Shown: one piece after another, positions 1 to 8,355 of the stretch
Layout of the letters: each line of letters opens with the position of its first letter
Numbering within the stretch: position 1 is the first letter of the stretch
Origin: Sphingomonas aquatilis
GTDB taxonomy: Bacteria; Pseudomonadota; Alphaproteobacteria; Sphingomonadales; Sphingomonadaceae
NCBI RefSeq assembly: GCF_014196115.1
Contig: NZ_JACIDB010000002.1
Coordinates: 1-64,000, forward strand
Length of the DNA: 64,000 nt
Direction of reading: 5' to 3'
Translations under genes and position numbers: made by a program
Notes under the pieces: model-generated
What the model saw: only the letters and a program-made list of their open reading frames with translations
Databases searched by the model: none
What the model was told of the DNA's origin: nothing

Positions 1-468
1 GTGAAGGGGTTCGTCGACGAGGTCGTCATCAGCATCGCCGGCGAGGAGATCGCCCGCCATCCGCGCAGCTATGGCGAGGGCGCCTTCGTCGCCAACCCGC
101 TGCACTATCTCGCGCTCATCGAGCAGAAGCCCGGCGCGCTCGACCAGGCGGCCGCCTTGCAGGGCTGGGATCTGCCCGAGATCTTCCAGCATCTGCGCCA
201 CCTTTTGGAAGCCCGTATGGGCAACAAGGGGAAGCGGGAGTTCATCCAGGTGCTGCGGCTGCTCGAAGCCCTGCCGCTCGCCGTCGTCACCGACGCGGTG
301 ACACAGGCCGTGCAGCTCGGCGCCATCGGCTTCGACGCGGTGAAGCTCATCGCGCTGGCGCGTATCGAACGGCGACCGCCCCGTCTCGATCTGGCCGCCT
401 ATCCGCACCTGCCCCGGACGGACGTGAAGACGACCCGGGCGGCGGACTATGGAGTGCTGGCGGCATGA
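1..468 (+). CDS. istA: IS21-family transposase IstA, C-terminal part (cut by window edge)
   Basis: This is the last 155 residues of an IS21-type transposase, the protein that cuts and joins the element's ends. The visible part is the C-terminal domain beyond the DDE catalytic core, so no catalytic residue can be checked. The reading frame is open from base 1, and the GTG there is probably not the true start. The identification rests on the sequence style (for example NPLHYLALIEQKPGALDQA) and on the ATGA overlap with istB directly downstream, the standard IS21 layout. The left end of the element lies outside the window. Confidence 0.88.
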   Translation: MKGFVDEVVISIAGEEIARHPRSYGEGAFVANPLHYLALIEQKPGALDQAAALQGWDLPEIFQHLRHLLEARMGNKGKREFIQVLRLLEALPLAVVTDAVTQAVQLGAIGFDAVKLIALARIERRPPRLDLAAYPHLPRTDVKTTRAADYGVLAA

Positions 469-1316
469 CAAGCGACAAGATGCCGACCGGCACGACCGGC
501 GGGACACCCCAGGTGCTGCTCGCCCACCACCTCAAGCAGCTCAAGCTGCCGACCGTGCTGCGCGAATATGAGAAGGTCGCGCGCGAATGCGCCCGCGACG
601 GTATCGACCACCCGCGCTACCTGCTGCGTCTCATCGAGCTTGAGCTCATCGACCGGGAGCGGCGCACGGTCGAGCGGCGGATCCGCGCCGCCCGCTTCCC
701 GGCGGTGAAGAGTCTCGACACCTTCGACTTCACCGCCATCCCCAGCCTCAACAAGATGCTGGTGCTCGAACTCGCCCGCTCGGAATATATCCTGCGCCGA
801 GAGAACGTCATCGCGCTGGGTAACAGCGGCACGGGCAAGACGCACGTCGCCCTCGCGCTCGGCCTGGCGGCTTGCCAGAAGGGTTTCACCGTCGCCTTCA
901 CGACCGCGGCCTCGCTGGTCAACCAGCTGATGGAGGCGCGCGACGAGCGGCGTCTGCTCAAACTCCAGCGGGAACTGGCGGCCGTGAAGCTGCTCATTGT
1001 CGACGAGCTCGGCTATGTGCCGCTGTCGGCGACCGGCGCAGAACTGCTCTTCGAGGTGCTGTCGCAGCGATACGAGCGCGGCTCGACCATCATCACGTCG
1101 AACCTGCCGTTCGAGGACTGGACCCAAGTGCTCGCCTCGGAGCGGCTCACCGGCGCGCTGCTCGACCGCCTCACGCACCACGTCTCCATCCTCACCATGA
1201 ATGGCGACAGCTACCGCCTCAAACAGTCCGCCGGCCGGCGCTCCGCCAGAAGGGCGGAGCAAAACCAGGCCACTGTGTCGGCCGACCCGAACACCGGAGA
1301 GATCCCGCCGACATAG
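465..1316 (+). CDS. istB: IS21-family helper ATPase IstB
   Basis: IstB is the AAA+ ATPase that assembles on target DNA and stimulates the IstA transposase. The 283-residue protein has a Walker A motif GNSGTGKTH at about residues 122-130 and a Walker B LLIVDELGYVPL at about 177-188, followed by IITSNLPFEDW, all typical of IstB/DnaC-like ATPases. Its ATG overlaps the istA stop (ATGA), implying translational coupling. The length is slightly over the usual 250-265, through a polar C-terminal tail. The gene looks intact, so the element may still be active if the missing left end is complete. Confidence 0.95.
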   Translation: MTSDKMPTGTTGGTPQVLLAHHLKQLKLPTVLREYEKVARECARDGIDHPRYLLRLIELELIDRERRTVERRIRAARFPAVKSLDTFDFTAIPSLNKMLVLELARSEYILRRENVIALGNSGTGKTHVALALGLAACQKGFTVAFTTAASLVNQLMEARDERRLLKLQRELAAVKLLIVDELGYVPLSATGAELLFEVLSQRYERGSTIITSNLPFEDWTQVLASERLTGALLDRLTHHVSILTMNGDSYRLKQSAGRRSARRAEQNQATVSADPNTGEIPPT

Positions 1317-1334
1317 CCGGGAGAAAACGGTCGC

Positions 1335-1378
1335 GACGACATGGAAAGGGCCCCGATCGGGGCCCTTTCCATGTCGTC
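1335..1378. terminator. 44-bp perfect palindrome inside the IS, downstream of istB
   Basis: Bases 1335-1378 are a perfect inverted repeat (20-bp arms around a GATC centre), 18 bp after the istB stop. It could end istAB transcription or block read-through from neighbouring genes. No T-run follows, so a standard intrinsic terminator is not proven. It lies inside the IS, before the terminal repeats. Confidence 0.55.
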
Positions 1379-1379
1379 A

Positions 1380-3686
1380 TCACACCTCGACCGCTGGCCT
1401 ACTTTTACACCGCCACCGTGGCCGGATTTTGCTCCGCCGTTGACACGTGCGCGAGACGATCCTAGCGAGCTGCAGATCCTTGTAGCGGTAGTAGAAGCCC
1501 GTGAGATTGAGCCGCAGCTGCCCGCCTGCGAACGTGTTCTTCGAGCCGATCTCGAACGCGTCGATCGACTCGGGCCGGAAGGTCACCGGTACGGCGAAGA
1601 TGGGCGAGACCGGGGGATTGATTCCTCCCGACTTGTACCCGCGCGAATAGGAGGCGTAGACCAGATTGTCGCGCGTGATCCGGTAGTCGAGAACGGCTCG
1701 GCCGGTCAGTCGGCTGAACTTAACGTTCTGCTCGGCGAACGGCTGCGCACCTGCGCGGGTGACGTCGTAGTCGAGCGAGGCGTAGTTCAGCGCCTGGTCG
1801 AGAGCGGTCGCGCCGTAGGGCAGCAGCGGATTGGCCCCGGCGGAGTCGATGAGGTAGGTGGTCCGCGCCCGGATGTACTTGTCGTCGTGGTTGTACCTGG
1901 CGCCGAGCGTGAGCTTCACCTTCGGGCTGAACTGAAGGTAGGCCTCGCCGAAGACGCCATAGGAGTTGAGACGGTATGCATCCGCATTGCTGCGGAAGTA
2001 GGGCGTCGAGAACATCACCGGCGGCAGCGTCGCGGGGAGCGCCCCGTTCGCCTTCGCGAGCGAGGGGAGCAGACCGGGACCGTAGTCGACGCCGGCCGCG
2101 GTCACGTAGTAGTCGTTGTCGCTGATGCTCTGGTGCGCGTAGATGCCGCCGAGCAGGAAGTTGAACGCACCAGCGAATTCGCTGTCGATGTGCCCTTCCG
2201 CCGAATACTGCCGGTAGGTGCCGGTGGACCTGTCGAAGTCGAGGCTGTTGGGTAGGCAACCCGCCGAAGCGCCCGAGTAGACGCCGCCGTCGTTCGTCGT
2301 CGGCGCCGACTGGCAGAAGCCGCCGGCCGCGCCGTTCGGTATCAGCACACGCGCGAGCGGAGCGAACGGATTGACGCCTCCCGCTCTGGGGAAGAGCGCG
2401 TTGAACTGCCCGGTCGGCAGCGACGCGAGGTTCTGCAGCTGCAGCAGACCGGCGTTGTTGGTGAGCGGCGCGGCCACCGATTGGGTGTAGTCGGTGGTGG
2501 AGTCGACGACGTTCCTTGTGTAGCCGCCGGTCAGGTTGAAGCTCACCTTTCCAAAGTCGTGGTAGAGCTTCAGCTGATACTGCTCCTCCTCGGCGAAGTA
2601 CGTCGGATCGTAGTCCTGCGAGACCGTCCGCAGGTCCGCGGGACTGGCCGTGGTCGCCAGCGGATCGGAGCCGTAGATGCTGCCGAGGCCGAACGCTCCT
2701 GCGGCCGCGCTGCCGGTGGCGATGCGGAAGAACTCCGTCGAACTGAGGACGTTGGCGAGGACGGCGTTGCCGTTGCCCCGTTCGAAGGCCAGCCGGTCCG
2801 GCGAGCATCCCAGCACTCCGGTCGGATCCCTATGGCACAACTGCTTCTGTATGCGTGCCCGACGGTCGTTCTCGTGGAAGTAGTATCCCATGAGGTCGAC
2901 CCGCGTGTCGCTCGTGGGCTCCCAGGACAGGGTTCCCCGCACGGCGTAGAGATCGCGATCGTCCACGTGCGTGTCGTTGTAGGAATTGTACGTGTAGCCG
3001 TCGCGCTTCAGGTAGGTTCCGGCGAGGCGGATGCCGAGCGTGCTGGTGATGGGGAGGTTGAGCATACCGCGGGCGCGCCTGGAGTCGTAGTTTCCGTACT
3101 CGATCTCGCCCGCCGCGTGGAATGCGTTGAGGTCCGGTTTGGCGGTGATGAAGTTGATGACCCCCGAGGTGGCGTTGCGCCCGAACAGGGTTCCCTGCGG
3201 ACCGCGTAGGACCTCGACGCGCTCGAGATCGAAGAACTCGCTCTCGAACAGCCTGGTCGACAGCAGCGGCATGTCGTTGACGTGGACCGCCGTGGCCTGG
3301 TCGCACGTGGTTCCGGTGCACAGGTCGCCGATGCCTCGGATGGTGAAGCTCGACCCGGTGAAGTTCGTCTTCGTGAAGGTGATAGACGGAAGCGACTGCT
3401 GCAGCGCGGTCGGATTGACGATCTGCTGGCGCTCGAGGGTCTCGGAGGTGAAGGCGCTCACCGCTATCGGGACGTCCTGGAGCCGCTGCGACTGCCGCTG
3501 CGCGGTGACGACGATGTCCTCCACCGCCTGCGGGGCGGCCGACGCCTCGGGTGTCGGGTCGGCCGGCGCCTCGGACGCCGCGCGTCCCGAAGCGCTTCCG
3601 GCTTGGCTCTGCGCCTGGGCCCGAGTCTGAGCCGGTTGGGCGACGACCGCGGCGACCGCGCAGCCGATGAGCAGCTTCACCTTCAT
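1380..3686 (-). CDS. TonB-dependent receptor, 3' end replaced by IS insertion
   Basis: This was an outer-membrane, TonB-driven receptor importing a substrate into the periplasm. The start has a strong GGGAGG Shine-Dalgarno, then a signal peptide (residues 1 to about 23), a TonB box-like EDIVVTAQR near residue 57, a plug domain with the RGPQGTLFGRNATSG motif near residues 160-175, and barrel strands to YRYKDLQLARIVSRT. After about residue 747 (base 1446) the frame enters the IS and adds a short foreign tail. Roughly the last 100 residues, including the final beta-strands needed for barrel closure, are missing, so the product is probably non-functional. It is the last gene of the operon with the ring-cleavage enzymes, suggesting uptake of an aromatic or steroid-like substrate (inference). 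Confidence 0.9.
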   Translation of the reverse strand: MKVKLLIGCAVAAVVAQPAQTRAQAQSQAGSASGRAASEAPADPTPEASAAPQAVEDIVVTAQRQSQRLQDVPIAVSAFTSETLERQQIVNPTALQQSLPSITFTKTNFTGSSFTIRGIGDLCTGTTCDQATAVHVNDMPLLSTRLFESEFFDLERVEVLRGPQGTLFGRNATSGVINFITAKPDLNAFHAAGEIEYGNYDSRRARGMLNLPITSTLGIRLAGTYLKRDGYTYNSYNDTHVDDRDLYAVRGTLSWEPTSDTRVDLMGYYFHENDRRARIQKQLCHRDPTGVLGCSPDRLAFERGNGNAVLANVLSSTEFFRIATGSAAAGAFGLGSIYGSDPLATTASPADLRTVSQDYDPTYFAEEEQYQLKLYHDFGKVSFNLTGGYTRNVVDSTTDYTQSVAAPLTNNAGLLQLQNLASLPTGQFNALFPRAGGVNPFAPLARVLIPNGAAGGFCQSAPTTNDGGVYSGASAGCLPNSLDFDRSTGTYRQYSAEGHIDSEFAGAFNFLLGGIYAHQSISDNDYYVTAAGVDYGPGLLPSLAKANGALPATLPPVMFSTPYFRSNADAYRLNSYGVFGEAYLQFSPKVKLTLGARYNHDDKYIRARTTYLIDSAGANPLLPYGATALDQALNYASLDYDVTRAGAQPFAEQNVKFSRLTGRAVLDYRITRDNLVYASYSRGYKSGGINPPVSPIFAVPVTFRPESIDAFEIGSKNTFAGGQLRLNLTGFYYRYKDLQLARIVSRTCQRRSKIRPRWRCKSRPAVEV
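1395..1445 (+). mobile_element. Right terminus of the IS21-family element
   Basis: Two related 20-bp units (1395-1414 and 1419-1438, both starting TGGCC and ending CCGCC) precede a terminal TTGACA, so the element's end read inward begins TGTCAA. Multiple repeated units at the ends are a hallmark of IS21 elements and serve as IstA binding sites. Bases to the right of 1445 continue in the frame of the interrupted TonB receptor, which fixes the junction to within a few bases. Confidence 0.75.
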
Positions 3687-3743
3687 GTATCCTCCCGTCG
3701 TGGAGGCGGGCCGGTCGCGTGTTCGCGATCCGGGTCCGCCGTT

Positions 3744-4586
3744 CTATTGCGTTGCGAAATCGATCACGGCCCGGTTGAAGTCGTCCGCCTTCTCCCATTG
3801 CGCCCAGTGGCCGCACTTCGGCAGGACGAGGAGGCGCGCGTCCGGGATCTGGCGCATGAGGATCATTCCCTGCTCGAGCGGGTTGACCCGATCCTCCCGG
3901 CCCCAGATGATGAGCGTGCGGTGGGGCAGCCGATCCAGCCGCTCGCGCCACAGTTCCTCGATCGGAGTGGGATCGCCCGGCCGATGGCGCAGAGGGAAGT
4001 TCTCTGCCGTCTCGGGGTCGATCGCGACTTTGAACCGCTCTTCGAGGACGTCGTCGGTGACCTGGCTCGGATCGTACACGAGCTGCTGCACGAAGCTCCT
4101 GAGCTTCTCGATGGACGGTCCTGGCGGCCCGTAGAAGGTGAGGATCTGCATGATCCCGACTGTCGGCGACGCGTTCAGGGTGGCGTAGCCACCACCCGGA
4201 CCCATGAGGATGAGGCGGTCGACCTTGTCCGGGAAGTCCAGCGCGGTCTTCAGCGCCGTCGCTCCACCGAGCGAGTTGCCGACCAGATGCGCCCGTCCGA
4301 TCCCGATGGCGTCCATGAAGCCCGCCACCGCCTTGGCCATGAAGCCCCAGAGGGGCTCCCTGATGCGCGGTTTGCTCGATTGGCCGTATCCGGGAAGGTC
4401 CAGCGCGATGACGCGGAAGCCTGCGGCGGCAAGCGCGTGCACGTTCCTGGAGAAGTTGCTCAGGCCGTACGACCCAGGCCCGCCGCCGTGGAGGAGGATC
4501 AGGGCGGGTCCCTCGCCGACTTCGTTCCAATGCAGCCTGAGGTCGCCGACTTCGACGAAGTTGCTGGAGGTGCGCGGCTCGCTCAT
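3744..4586 (-). CDS. Alpha/beta hydrolase, meta-cleavage-product hydrolase type (BphD/HsaD/MhpC-like)
   Basis: The 280-residue protein fits hydrolases that split C-C bonds in the products of extradiol ring cleavage. It has the oxyanion-hole HGGGPGSYG segment near residue 35, nucleophile Ser in GNSLGG (about 105), catalytic Asp in WGREDRVNP (about 232) and His in CGHWAQWE (about 256). The HGGGPG and GHWAQWE motifs are characteristic of the BphD/HsaD group. It starts 3 bp after the stop of the dioxygenase gene, so the two are almost certainly cotranscribed and act in sequence. The substrate cannot be read from sequence; biphenyl, phenylpropionate or steroid rings are all possible. Confidence 0.9.
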   Translation of the reverse strand: MSEPRTSSNFVEVGDLRLHWNEVGEGPALILLHGGGPGSYGLSNFSRNVHALAAAGFRVIALDLPGYGQSSKPRIREPLWGFMAKAVAGFMDAIGIGRAHLVGNSLGGATALKTALDFPDKVDRLILMGPGGGYATLNASPTVGIMQILTFYGPPGPSIEKLRSFVQQLVYDPSQVTDDVLEERFKVAIDPETAENFPLRHRPGDPTPIEELWRERLDRLPHRTLIIWGREDRVNPLEQGMILMRQIPDARLLVLPKCGHWAQWEKADDFNRAVIDFATQ

Positions 4587-4589
4587 CGA

Positions 4590-5471
4590 TCAGGCTCCGT
4601 TGGGTCGAGGGCGTCGGTGCCCCCAGCTGCTCATCTTGTCGTGACGGGTGACGCGCGGACCTTCGGCGCCGATCGTCGAGCCTCCCCAGCCGAACTCGAC
4701 CTCGAAGCCCGAGGGAGTGGCGGCGTAGAAGGAGATCATGCCGTCGTTGGTGTGCCTGCCGATGGTCTGCGTGATCGGCGAACCCGCGTCCTGGGCACGG
4801 TCCAGCGCGAAGCCCACGTCGTCGAGCGTCCGCGCCTCCAGCATGAAGTGGTGCATGCGCTTCGGGGCGGCCGCGGGCACCAGCGCCAGCGTATGGTGGC
4901 GCGCATTGCAGTGGTGGAACTCGAGGTCGATCGCGATGCCGGGCGCGGGTCGCATGGTGATGACGTCCGAAAGCCGGAATCCGAGGACACCGACGTAGAA
5001 GGCGCGTGCCGTGGCGATGTCGGGAGTCGAGATCACTATGTGGCCGAGCCCCTGCTCACCCGTGTTGAAGCCCGAGACGGCCGCCGGGGAGGCGAAGGGT
5101 CGGTCGCGCCGCTGGGTCGGGCCGTGGAAGAACTCGAGGCGAAGGCCGTCGGGATCGGTGCAGCTCGCAAGGCCCATCACGCCGCGATCCGCACGAAGCT
5201 CCGCATCGGCCCGGCTGACCGGATGTCCCGCTTCCTCGATCGCGGCGACGAGCTCTTCCAGATCGAAGGCGTCGGCCACCTCGTATCCCGCGTACAGGAG
5301 GTCGTCGTCGCCCTGATGGACCGCGATGCGCCAGGCGAGGTCGTCGAGCCGGTAGCGGCGGCCGTCCCGGCCGTTCTCTGCCCTCATGAGACCGAGCACG
5401 TCTGTGGCGAACGCGATCCAGGCATCGGTGTCCGAGACTCCGAGTCCGAGATAGCCCAGGCTTCGGATCAA
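4590..5471 (-). CDS. Extradiol (VOC-type) ring-cleavage dioxygenase, BphC/HsaC-like
   Basis: This 293-residue, two-module vicinal-oxygen-chelate protein likely cleaves a catechol-type ring next to the hydroxyls using Fe(II). The C-terminal module keeps all three metal ligands: His in GLGHIVIST (about 143), His in RHHTLALV (about 192) and Glu in GFEVEFGWGG (about 257). The start chosen is TTG at 5471, because the module begins there (IRSLGYLGLGVSD) and a GAGG lies about 9 bases upstream. An upstream extension of the frame runs through the SDR gene and is not coding. It sits 11 bp after the SDR stop and 3 bp before the hydrolase, in pathway order. Confidence 0.88.
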   Translation of the reverse strand: MIRSLGYLGLGVSDTDAWIAFATDVLGLMRAENGRDGRRYRLDDLAWRIAVHQGDDDLLYAGYEVADAFDLEELVAAIEEAGHPVSRADAELRADRGVMGLASCTDPDGLRLEFFHGPTQRRDRPFASPAAVSGFNTGEQGLGHIVISTPDIATARAFYVGVLGFRLSDVITMRPAPGIAIDLEFHHCNARHHTLALVPAAAPKRMHHFMLEARTLDDVGFALDRAQDAGSPITQTIGRHTNDGMISFYAATPSGFEVEFGWGGSTIGAEGPRVTRHDKMSSWGHRRPRPNGA

Positions 5472-5482
5472 CGGCCGCCGCC

Positions 5483-6244
5483 TCACGGCGTGCTGCCGCC
5501 GTTGGCCGCCACGACCTGGCCCGTGATCCATCGCGCATCCGGGCTGCAGAGGAAGCCGATCACGTCGGCGATGTCGTCGGGCCGTCCCAGACGACCGAGG
5601 CTCGTCTGCGCCGCCGCCGCCTCCTTCATCTGAAGCGGCATGGCCGCCGTCATGTCGGTGGTCACGACGCCGGGCGAGACGACGTTGACGGTGATCCCGC
5701 GCGGACCGAGTTCGCGCGAGAGGGACCGGGAGAACTGCTCGATCGCGGCCTTCGATCCGGCGTAGGCGGCTGCCATCTGCGCCCAGTTGCGCGTCAGACC
5801 GGTCGAGACGCTCACGATGCGACCGCCGTCCCGGAGGCGGCGGGCTGCGCATTGGAGGGTGAAGAACGTGCCCTTCGTGATCGAGAAGAGCCGGTCGTAC
5901 GCCCCCTCGTCCGTTCCGGCGAAGGGCGCCAGGTGTCCGACGCCGGCGTTGTTCACGAGGATGTCGGCACCGCCGAAATGTTCGTCGGCCGCATCGAAAA
6001 GGGCCGTGCCGGACTGCGGATCGGCGGCGTCGGCCGCAAGGGCGACGGCCCGGCCGCCTGATCGCCCGATCTCGTCGCACGTCCGGAGCGCGGAGTCCCT
6101 CGAACGCGCGTAGCTGATGACAACGTTCGCGCCGTCGCTGGCGAGCCGCCGCGCGACGGCGGCGCCAATGCCGCGCCCGCCGCCGGTGACGATGGCGGTG
6201 CGCCCACGCGATTTCGTCGCGTCCGTATGCACGATTGTAGCCAC
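5483..6244 (-). CDS. Short-chain dehydrogenase/reductase (SDR family)
   Basis: This is a 253-residue NAD(P)-dependent oxidoreductase. It has the cofactor motif TGGGRGIG (about 18-25), NNAG (about 97), the catalytic Ser-Tyr-Lys set (Ser in VSVSTG, then YAGSK) and a C-terminal NGGSTP. GTG at 6244 was chosen because GGAGAGG precedes it and the length then matches classical SDRs; the longer frame upstream has no SDR similarity. It is the first gene of the catabolic operon, facing the LysR regulator. It could be a dihydrodiol or hydroxysteroid dehydrogenase; the substrate is not determinable. Confidence 0.88.
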   Translation of the reverse strand: MATIVHTDATKSRGRTAIVTGGGRGIGAAVARRLASDGANVVISYARSRDSALRTCDEIGRSGGRAVALAADAADPQSGTALFDAADEHFGGADILVNNAGVGHLAPFAGTDEGAYDRLFSITKGTFFTLQCAARRLRDGGRIVSVSTGLTRNWAQMAAAYAGSKAAIEQFSRSLSRELGPRGITVNVVSPGVVTTDMTAAMPLQMKEAAAAQTSLGRLGRPDDIADVIGFLCSPDARWITGQVVAANGGSTP

Positions 6245-6429
6245 GTCCTCTCCGCGCCTGTGGGCTTCAGCATGCGGTGCGTATGCCGAGCCGTTGATCC
6301 CGAGCAGGCCGATAGTTGCGATACGAGCGATCGGCGGGGCCGGTGGCTGAGGGACGCTTCCAGCCGACCTCCCATGTCTCACTCTGCCGGTTCGGGTTGA
6401 TGACGCGGCGGGCTGGAATGCCTTTGACC

Positions 6430-6446
6430 CATCGGGCATACCGATG
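6430..6446. promoter_or_regulatory. LysR-type T-N11-A operator dyad
   Basis: CATCGGGCATACCGATG is a perfect 6-5-6 inverted repeat containing T-N11-A (T6432 to A6444), the classic LysR binding site. It lies 40 bp before the lysR start, in the divergent gap between lysR and the SDR-led operon. It could serve autoregulation and inducer-dependent activation of the operon (inference). Confidence 0.65.
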
Positions 6447-6486
6447 CCTGCCGCCTGGTCGATCGGCGGGAGCGATGGGATGACCG

Positions 6487-7401
6487 ATGACGAATTCGCT
6501 GCGTTCGCTGAACCTGAACCTCCTCCCGATCCTGCGGGAGCTTCTGCGCAGACGGAACGTCACCCGGGCCGCGGAGGCCCTGAACATGAGGCAGTCCACG
6601 GTCAGCGAGGCGCTCGGTCGTCTTCGCGAGCTTCTGCATGACGACATACTCGTGTCCCAGGGGCGGCGTCTCGAGCCGACCGCGTATGCCCAGCGGCTCG
6701 AAGCCTCTCTCGACGATGCGCTCGCCACCATCGAGACGCTCTTCCTCGAACCGACCTTCGACGCCGCCGATCAGCGCGGCACCATGGTCATCGCGACGGC
6801 GGACTACGTGGTCCTGACGCTCGGCCCCGATCTGGCGCGACGGGTGTGCAGCGAAGCTCCTGAGCTGACGATCCAGTTCGTGAACGTCGCATCGAGCAGT
6901 CTCACGGCGCTGAGACTGGGCGAGCTGGACGTCGTCGCGGTCCCGAGCGGGCTTCGCGATGGCATCGCGAACGAGTTCGACTCCTGCTTCCTCTTCGAGG
7001 ACGATCTGGTGTTCCTAGTTGCCGACGATGCCCCGGAACGGACCGAAGCGCAGATGCTCGGCGGCAGGTTCGCCTTCTTCTGCGCGGACCGTGATCCGTC
7101 ATCGTCCTTCGAGGGACTGGTTCTGAACCAGTTGGGAGCGCAGCACAGCGACGCCGTGCGCGTCGCCCACTTTAGCCTCGTGCCCTTCTTCGTGGAGGGC
7201 ACGCAGAACGTCGCGCTCCTCCAGCGGCGCCTGGCCGAACGTCTTCTCGCCTCGGCGCGCGTGCGCATCGTGGAGCCGGAGACCGCACTGCCGAAGGTTC
7301 GCGTCCATCTGTACTGGAACAAGTCCCGGACGCGCGATCCCGCCCACACCTGGTTGAGGGAACGCATCATCGAGAGTTCGGCGCTGTTGACCGCACGCTA
7401 G
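6487..7401 (+). CDS. LysR-family transcriptional regulator
   Basis: The 304-residue protein has an N-terminal winged helix-turn-helix (NVTRAAEALNMRQSTVSEAL at about 24-43) and a periplasmic-binding-protein-like effector domain from about 95. The N-terminus (SLNLNLLPILRELL) resembles NodD/LeuO-type LysR members. It is transcribed divergently from the ring-cleavage operon, with a T-N11-A dyad just upstream, so it most likely controls that operon in response to an aromatic intermediate. A second ATG lies 9-10 bases upstream out of frame, so the start at 6487 is the best choice but not certain. Confidence 0.92.
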   Translation: MTNSLRSLNLNLLPILRELLRRRNVTRAAEALNMRQSTVSEALGRLRELLHDDILVSQGRRLEPTAYAQRLEASLDDALATIETLFLEPTFDAADQRGTMVIATADYVVLTLGPDLARRVCSEAPELTIQFVNVASSSLTALRLGELDVVAVPSGLRDGIANEFDSCFLFEDDLVFLVADDAPERTEAQMLGGRFAFFCADRDPSSSFEGLVLNQLGAQHSDAVRVAHFSLVPFFVEGTQNVALLQRRLAERLLASARVRIVEPETALPKVRVHLYWNKSRTRDPAHTWLRERIIESSALLTAR

Positions 7402-7506
7402 GATCGCACGCGTGCTGCGAGGAAGAACGGGGCGCCGGAGGGCGGGACGTCTGTGAACGACCGCGTGTCGGACCGGGAGCGACTTCGCCCGCGCTGAGAA
7501 TGCGGC

Positions 7507-7527
7507 AATCTTTACACTGCATAGATT
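7507..7527. promoter_or_regulatory. Short inverted repeat upstream of the sigma factor gene
   Basis: AATCT (7507-7511) and AGATT (7523-7527) form a dyad around TTTACACTGCAT in the 219-bp gap before the sigma gene. It could be an operator or promoter element. Evidence is limited to the symmetry and the local AT-richness in a GC-rich context. Confidence 0.3.
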
Positions 7528-7620
7528 GAGGTCTAGGGGCTCCTGATCCGCTGCACAGTCGCTGTGGAGGCCCGATCCGACGGCGCCTCGGTATGATTTG
7601 AGCGGCCGGTTGGAGTTCAG

Positions 7621-8355
7621 ATGATCGGTTTCGATCAGGGCGTGTTGGCCCGCCTGGGTGCGAGGCTGCGACTTGCCTTCGCGGTTCCGAGCGAGCGTTC
7701 CGAGCGGATCGAAGCGCTGCTGGTACACCTCGGCGCTCGTGACGAGCCGGATCGCGCGGCGTTCGGCGAAGAGCTCGCCCGGCTCAGACCCAGGTTGACG
7801 GCGTTCGCGAGACGATGGACCCGCGATCCGGATCTTGCCGAGGATCTGGTGCAGGATACGATGCTTCGTGCGTGGGTCGCGCGGGCGAGGTTCGATCCCG
7901 GCACCAACATGCGCGCCTGGACGTTCACGATCCTCAGAAATCGTTTCCTCAGCCAGCAGAGAGGCAACCGCTTCCTCGCCGACTACGACGAGACCGCGGC
8001 CGAGGCGATCCTCTCGAGGAACGAGACCCAGAGCGCGTCCCTCGAACTCAAGCAGACGCTCGCTCTCTTGGCCGACCTCCCTCACGATCAGCAGGCCGCG
8101 TTGAGGCTCGTGATCCTTGAGGGCGAGAGCTATGAGAACGCGGCCGACAGGCTCGGCGTGGCGCTGGGAACGCTCAAGAGCAGGGTCTTCCGTGCGAAGG
8201 AGGCCGTCCGGCGGATCGCGGGTGAGCAGCACGTGCCCTCAGAGGACCCGCCGGAGCGCGAGGATGCGTCGGCGATCCAGATTTCGCGGAAGGAGGACGC
8301 TCGTAGGGCATGGGCCAGCGCCAAGGCGGCTGGCCGTCCGTTGATCATCGGTTAG
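7621..8355 (+). CDS. ECF-type RNA polymerase sigma factor
   Basis: This 244-residue sigma-70 family protein has region 2 (DPDLAEDLVQDTMLRAW at about 70-86) and region 4 (YENAADRLGVALGTLKSRVFRAK at about 170-192), with no region 3, as in extracytoplasmic-function factors. Region 4 resembles the EcfG/general-stress group of alphaproteobacteria. It has an unusual N-terminal extension of about 45 residues and a charged C-terminal tail of about 40. No anti-sigma gene is adjacent. A GGAG lies at proper distance before the ATG. Its stop overlaps the stop of the convergent TetR gene by 3 bp. Confidence 0.85.
   Translation: MIGFDQGVLARLGARLRLAFAVPSERSERIEALLVHLGARDEPDRAAFGEELARLRPRLTAFARRWTRDPDLAEDLVQDTMLRAWVARARFDPGTNMRAWTFTILRNRFLSQQRGNRFLADYDETAAEAILSRNETQSASLELKQTLALLADLPHDQQAALRLVILEGESYENAADRLGVALGTLKSRVFRAKEAVRRIAGEQHVPSEDPPEREDASAIQISRKEDARRAWASAKAAGRPLIIG

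Noticed and set aside
1341..5633. Long plus-strand open frames opposite the receptor, hydrolase and dioxygenase
   Set aside because: They are antisense frames typical of high-GC DNA, with Arg/Gly-rich translations and no family motifs.
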